A DNA stretch of 64,000 nt, from contig NZ_JAPFCC010000001.1 in assembly GCF_025562715.2 (NCBI RefSeq), positions 372,001 through 436,000 on the forward strand, in the 5' to 3' direction. The notes below the pieces were generated by a model. It did not search any database. It saw nothing but the letters and a program-made list of their open reading frames with translations, and was not told where the DNA came from. The DNA is from Endozoicomonas gorgoniicola. Its GTDB lineage: Bacteria; Pseudomonadota; Gammaproteobacteria; Pseudomonadales; Endozoicomonadaceae. The translations under genes were made by a program, and so were the position numbers. Shown here in pieces: positions 61,371-64,000 of the stretch (its first letter is position 1; the number at the start of each line of letters is the position of its first letter).

Positions 61371-61754
61371 CTATATCACGTTGTCAGACTTGATGCTTTT
61401 TTCTTTTCTATAGGAAGCCGAAAGAATAACGTTAGTGTCATGTTCTCCGGATTCATCAGGAGACTGGATATCCATCATCTGGAGTCTGGAGCCCAGCAGA
61501 CGAATATGTCCGGGGTATCGGCGAATGCCGTCTGGCGTAAATTCAAAACTGAAATCCCGCGCCAGACACATCTGTCCATCGGGTCCTCTTTGGGGTCTGG
61601 TTTTATAGCGTACGACAGTCCCATCAAGAAACTGAAGGTTCATATTCTTGCAGGCTCTTTTGCCATGGGTAATGGCAACTTCACGCGCTTTGGAAGTGTC
61701 TGACCAGTACCAGAAGGCGAGTGCTGCAGGGATTATCCAGATAACAGTGTCCAT
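61371..61754 (-). CDS. DUF3301 family protein
   Basis: A 127-residue protein with one N-terminal membrane helix (DTVIWIIPAALAFWYWSD), then a soluble part with AREVAITHGKRACKNMNLQF and LARDFSFEFTPDGIRRYPGH, characteristic of DUF3301. I choose ATG 61754 (MDTVIW), with 61763 as an alternative. Function unknown. It lies upstream of efpL on the same strand with a 70-bp gap. Confidence 0.85.
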   Translation of the reverse strand: MDTVIWIIPAALAFWYWSDTSKAREVAITHGKRACKNMNLQFLDGTVVRYKTRPQRGPDGQMCLARDFSFEFTPDGIRRYPGHIRLLGSRLQMMDIQSPDESGEHDTNVILSASYRKEKSIKSDNVI

Positions 61755-61763
61755 CAAAAGCAT

Positions 61764-62103
61764 AGAAATATAACTTAAAAAATTGTCGAAAATTGTTAAA
61801 AAAAACGATTCAGATCAACAACGTTGTCGAAATAGTGAAAAACACCTGACGAGATCGGTTTTTATACCCGATATAGTCAGCCCGCTGAACACAGTCAACC
61901 TCTGGGAGCCTGTCGGACTCAATTTCACACAAACGTGTGATGAGAACCCATTATCCTGTAAACCTTCGGTGTCGTTTACCTTCCGGTAACTGCGCCGAAG
62001 GCTATAGCTGAGATCAGATAATTTTTATTGTATTTAATAGAAAAACAAAATTTTCCGGTATGATAAAACCTGTTAAATTTGCTGTTTGTTAACTTTTGTT
62101 GTT
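61764..62103. other. 340-bp region without a supported gene
   Basis: It holds a small CACAC-AAAC-GTGTG hairpin near 61926 and an AT-rich end. A 68-codon frame at 61783 shows no protein-like character. Confidence 0.4.
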
Positions 62104-62349
62104 TCAGTGCAGATGTCTTGGGTTGGATGGCTTACCCTTTGGTTTTCCATCCTGATCAATCAGCTTATCACGAGCATCAACGCGATAAATATGACGAAAA
62201 TACTGAGCTTTAAGATCATTGCTGTCTAGTGTTTGTTTTACTTCCACACCTACACGCTGTAGGTATTCAAGCATAAATGCGGGGTCTGGCACTGCAGCCT
62301 CCAAGGCTAACTTGTCTTGTAAAATTCGGCGTAGAATATCACTCCTCTG
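62104..62349 (-). other. Short unknown frame before alanine dehydrogenase
   Basis: The minus strand is open for 81 codons. Possible start TTG 62304, or a rare start near an AGAGGAG at 62342. The translation has DILRRILQDKLALEAAVPDP and KAQYFRHIYRVDARDKLIDQ and looks moderately protein-like. No ATG lies near the front and no family is recognised. It may be the 3' remnant of a larger gene. Confidence 0.35.
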
Positions 62350-62595
62350 TTAAGGTTTTTTGACCTGAGGCACCTTTTTGCATGCTATTTTCATAAATTT
62401 ACAGCACCAGGTGTTGTATAAAGAAGTGTCATTGTTGTGAAAATACAACTGACAAAAGTGCTTTGGTGGATAGTTCTGTTAAGTTGTGTTTGTGCAGACT
62501 TAAATGTCGATAAGTGAATATAAAAGAAATAAACATCTAACAAAAAACATTATAATTGAACATAAGACTGCATTTTCTATTGAGTGGAGCATATT

Positions 62596-63717
62596 ATGCT
62601 GGTTGGCGTGCCTAAGGAAATAAAAAATCAAGAATACCGTGTTGGACTAACACCTGCTTCTGTTAAAGAGCTGACAGAGCACGGGCATGACACTTATGTC
62701 CAGAAAAACGCAGGGGATGGTGTAGGCTTCAGTGATCAGGATTACATCGATGCAGGTGCAATCATTTTGGAAACTGCTGATGAAGTCTTTGCTAAAGCCG
62801 AGATGATCGTCAAGGTTAAAGAGCCTCTGGCTGAAGAACGCGCCCGCCTTCGCCCGGATCACACACTGTTTACCTATCTGCACCTTGCTCCGGACGAAGC
62901 GCAGACACAAGACCTGATTCACTCCGGTGCTACCTGCATTGCCTATGAGACCGTCACCGACAAAAATGGCCGCCTGCCGCTGCTTGCTCCCATGTCAGAA
63001 GTCGCTGGTCGTATGTCCATTCAGGCCGGAGCCCATTGTCTGGAGAAGTCCATGTCTGGTCGTGGTCTTTTGCTGGGGGGCGTACCCGGTGTTGAATCCG
63101 CTAAAGTGGTCATTATCGGTGGCGGTGTTGTTGGACAGAACGCAGCAGCCATGGCAGTAGGCATGGGCGCAGAGGTCGTCATTCTCGATCGTTCAGTTGA
63201 AGTGCTGTGTAAACTGGATGAGCAGTTCGGCAACCGGGTACGTACTGTCTATTCAACGTCACACTCTATTAATGATCATGTCACGACAGCGGACCTGGTT
63301 ATTGGAGGAGTACTGTTGCCAGGTGCTGAGGCACCCAAGCTGATTACCCGGGATATGATCAGCAAGATGAAAAAAGGTTCCGTTATCGTTGACGTTGCCA
63401 TTGACCAGGGTGGGTGTGCAGAAACAGCCGTTGCAACGACTCATGATGAACCGACATTTATTGTCGACGATGTTGTACATTACTGTGTCGCTAACATGCC
63501 GGGTGCAGTGGCACGCACATCAACCCTGGCACTGAATAACGCAACCCTGCCTTATGTATTACAGCTGGCGGACAAAGGTCCCCGGCAGGCACTGGAAGAA
63601 AATCCACACCTCCTTGAAGGGCTGAATGTGTGCAAGGGCGTTGTTACCTGTCAGTCCGTTGCCGACGCTCAAAACCTGCCTTACCGTCCAGCAGCAGAAA
63701 TGCTGACCGAGCTGTAA
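62596..63717 (+). CDS. ald: Alanine dehydrogenase
   Basis: A 373-residue NAD-dependent enzyme interconverting L-alanine and pyruvate plus ammonia. N-terminal substrate domain MLVGVPKEIKNQEYRVGLTP with catalytic Lys about residue 74 (MIVKVKEPL) and His about 95 (YLHLAPD). The Rossmann motif VVIIGGGVVGQNAAAMAVGM is near residue 170. The late VANMPGAVARTSTLALNN is typical. I choose ATG 62596 over the GTG at 62584 because it fits the family length. Confidence 0.95.
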   Translation: MLVGVPKEIKNQEYRVGLTPASVKELTEHGHDTYVQKNAGDGVGFSDQDYIDAGAIILETADEVFAKAEMIVKVKEPLAEERARLRPDHTLFTYLHLAPDEAQTQDLIHSGATCIAYETVTDKNGRLPLLAPMSEVAGRMSIQAGAHCLEKSMSGRGLLLGGVPGVESAKVVIIGGGVVGQNAAAMAVGMGAEVVILDRSVEVLCKLDEQFGNRVRTVYSTSHSINDHVTTADLVIGGVLLPGAEAPKLITRDMISKMKKGSVIVDVAIDQGGCAETAVATTHDEPTFIVDDVVHYCVANMPGAVARTSTLALNNATLPYVLQLADKGPRQALEENPHLLEGLNVCKGVVTCQSVADAQNLPYRPAAEMLTEL

Positions 63718-63749
63718 CAGGTATAAACTCCTGCCTTTCATTCTGCTAT

Positions 63750-63787
63750 AAGCTGCGTTTATCCTTTTGATGACGCAGCTTTTTTTA
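63750..63787 (+). terminator. Rho-independent terminator after ald
   Basis: Stem AAGCTGCGT/ACGCAGCTT (loop about 14 bases) followed by a T run. Confidence 0.85.
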
Positions 63788-63833
63788 TTTTGATCTGATA
63801 CATTTGCCATTTTAACGATCAGGAAATTCTGCA

Positions 63834-64000
63834 GTGATAAAATGGGAATGGTGTCATTATGAAAAACTCAGTCTTGACCAGCTGTATGAGATTCTGGAAG
63901 TGCGACAATCAGTCTTTGTCGTAGAACAGAACTGCGCCTATCAGGACGCAGATGGTCTGGATAAGGTGTCGTACCACCTGATGGGCTGGTTTTTTGACGA
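63834..64000 (+). CDS. elaA: GNAT-family acetyltransferase ElaA (C-terminus off the right edge)
   Basis: The first 55 codons are visible, starting at GTG 63834 with an AGGA upstream. LSLDQLYEILEVRQSVFVVE and QNCAYQDADGLDKVSYHLMG match the N-terminus of ElaA (VRxxVFVVEQxCxYxDxDGxD). ElaA is a GCN5-like acetyltransferase of unclear substrate. The rest, including the acetyl-CoA motif, lies beyond the window. Confidence 0.85.
   Translation, partial: MIKWEWCHYEKLSLDQLYEILEVRQSVFVVEQNCAYQDADGLDKVSYHLMGWFFD

Noticed and set aside
61800..62000. Possible structured RNA or tRNA between the DUF3301 gene and 62104
   Set aside because: No cloverleaf or conserved tRNA motifs; only a 5-bp hairpin was found.

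Overview
The window looks like a chromosomal segment of a marine gammaproteobacterium of the Oceanospirillales type. Endozoicomonas or a close relative is my best guess, from the protein flavour (long-form DapD, EfpL, CpxRA, NhaD, an endonuclease V gene overlapping cpxA) and the load of insertion sequences. That placement is inference. I see no rRNA, tRNA or CRISPR array.

Region 1 (about 1-31.4 kb, almost all minus strand) is a Wzx/Wzy-type surface polysaccharide (capsule/EPS) locus transcribed right to left. A JUMPstart/ops element (31303-31314) and a consensus FNR/Anr box (31407-31420) lie upstream of the first gene, so RfaH-type anti-termination is expected. The order is: secreted acidic protein, outer-membrane barrel, Wza-like exporter, Wzc BY-kinase, an accessory patch (coiled-coil protein, UPF0175 protein, HEPN-toxin remnant, MITE), Ugd, RmlB, MITE, RmlA, DegT aminotransferase, Wzx, then WbqC + GNAT + an unusual ATP-grasp/HAD fusion. 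Next come an AT-rich variable zone of glycosyltransferases, acyltransferases and Wzy, the initiating WcaJ transferase, an O-antigen-ligase-like protein, a CpsB-type phosphatase and a truncated membrane protein. The predicted logic is: dTDP-4-keto-6-deoxyglucose to a dTDP-4-amino sugar, N-acylation by the WbqC/GNAT/ATP-grasp set, assembly on WcaJ-primed lipid, flipping, polymerisation, and export through Wzc and Wza. wcaJ is broken by an IS200/IS605-like element that itself carries an IS1380-family element. A second identical IS200-like copy lies about 10 kb away in direct orientation, so as read the locus may be off but potentially restorable.

Region 2 (31.9-43.5 kb) is mostly housekeeping: a LysR regulator, dapD with an ArsC/YffB-like gene, a pentapeptide-repeat/K+-channel fusion, a YbaK-type deacylase, nhaD, two secreted unknowns, and an RND efflux pump (adaptor and permease). 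An IS110-family element with a long 5' non-coding end (candidate bridge RNA) sits directly upstream of the pump.

Region 3 (45.6-57.3 kb) holds cpxR-cpxA-nfi-yceB-like (the last three overlapping), a four-gene envelope cluster (COG3014-like lipoprotein, LpoB-like lipoprotein, 467-aa periplasmic protein, CsgG-domain protein) of unknown role, rluE-vanZ-like, a DASS-family anion:Na+ symporter and a DUF2788 protein.

Region 4 (57.4-64 kb) holds a basic small protein next to a protein whose C-terminus resembles type III secretion filament proteins, DUF416 (YjaG), a periplasmic unknown, efpL, a DUF3301 protein, alanine dehydrogenase and the start of elaA.

The most unusual material, in my view: the nested IS in wcaJ with an exactly reconstructable target; the ATP-grasp/HAD fusion beside WbqC; the CsgG/LpoB/COG3014 cluster; the IS110 candidate bridge RNA; and the EspA-like gene pair.
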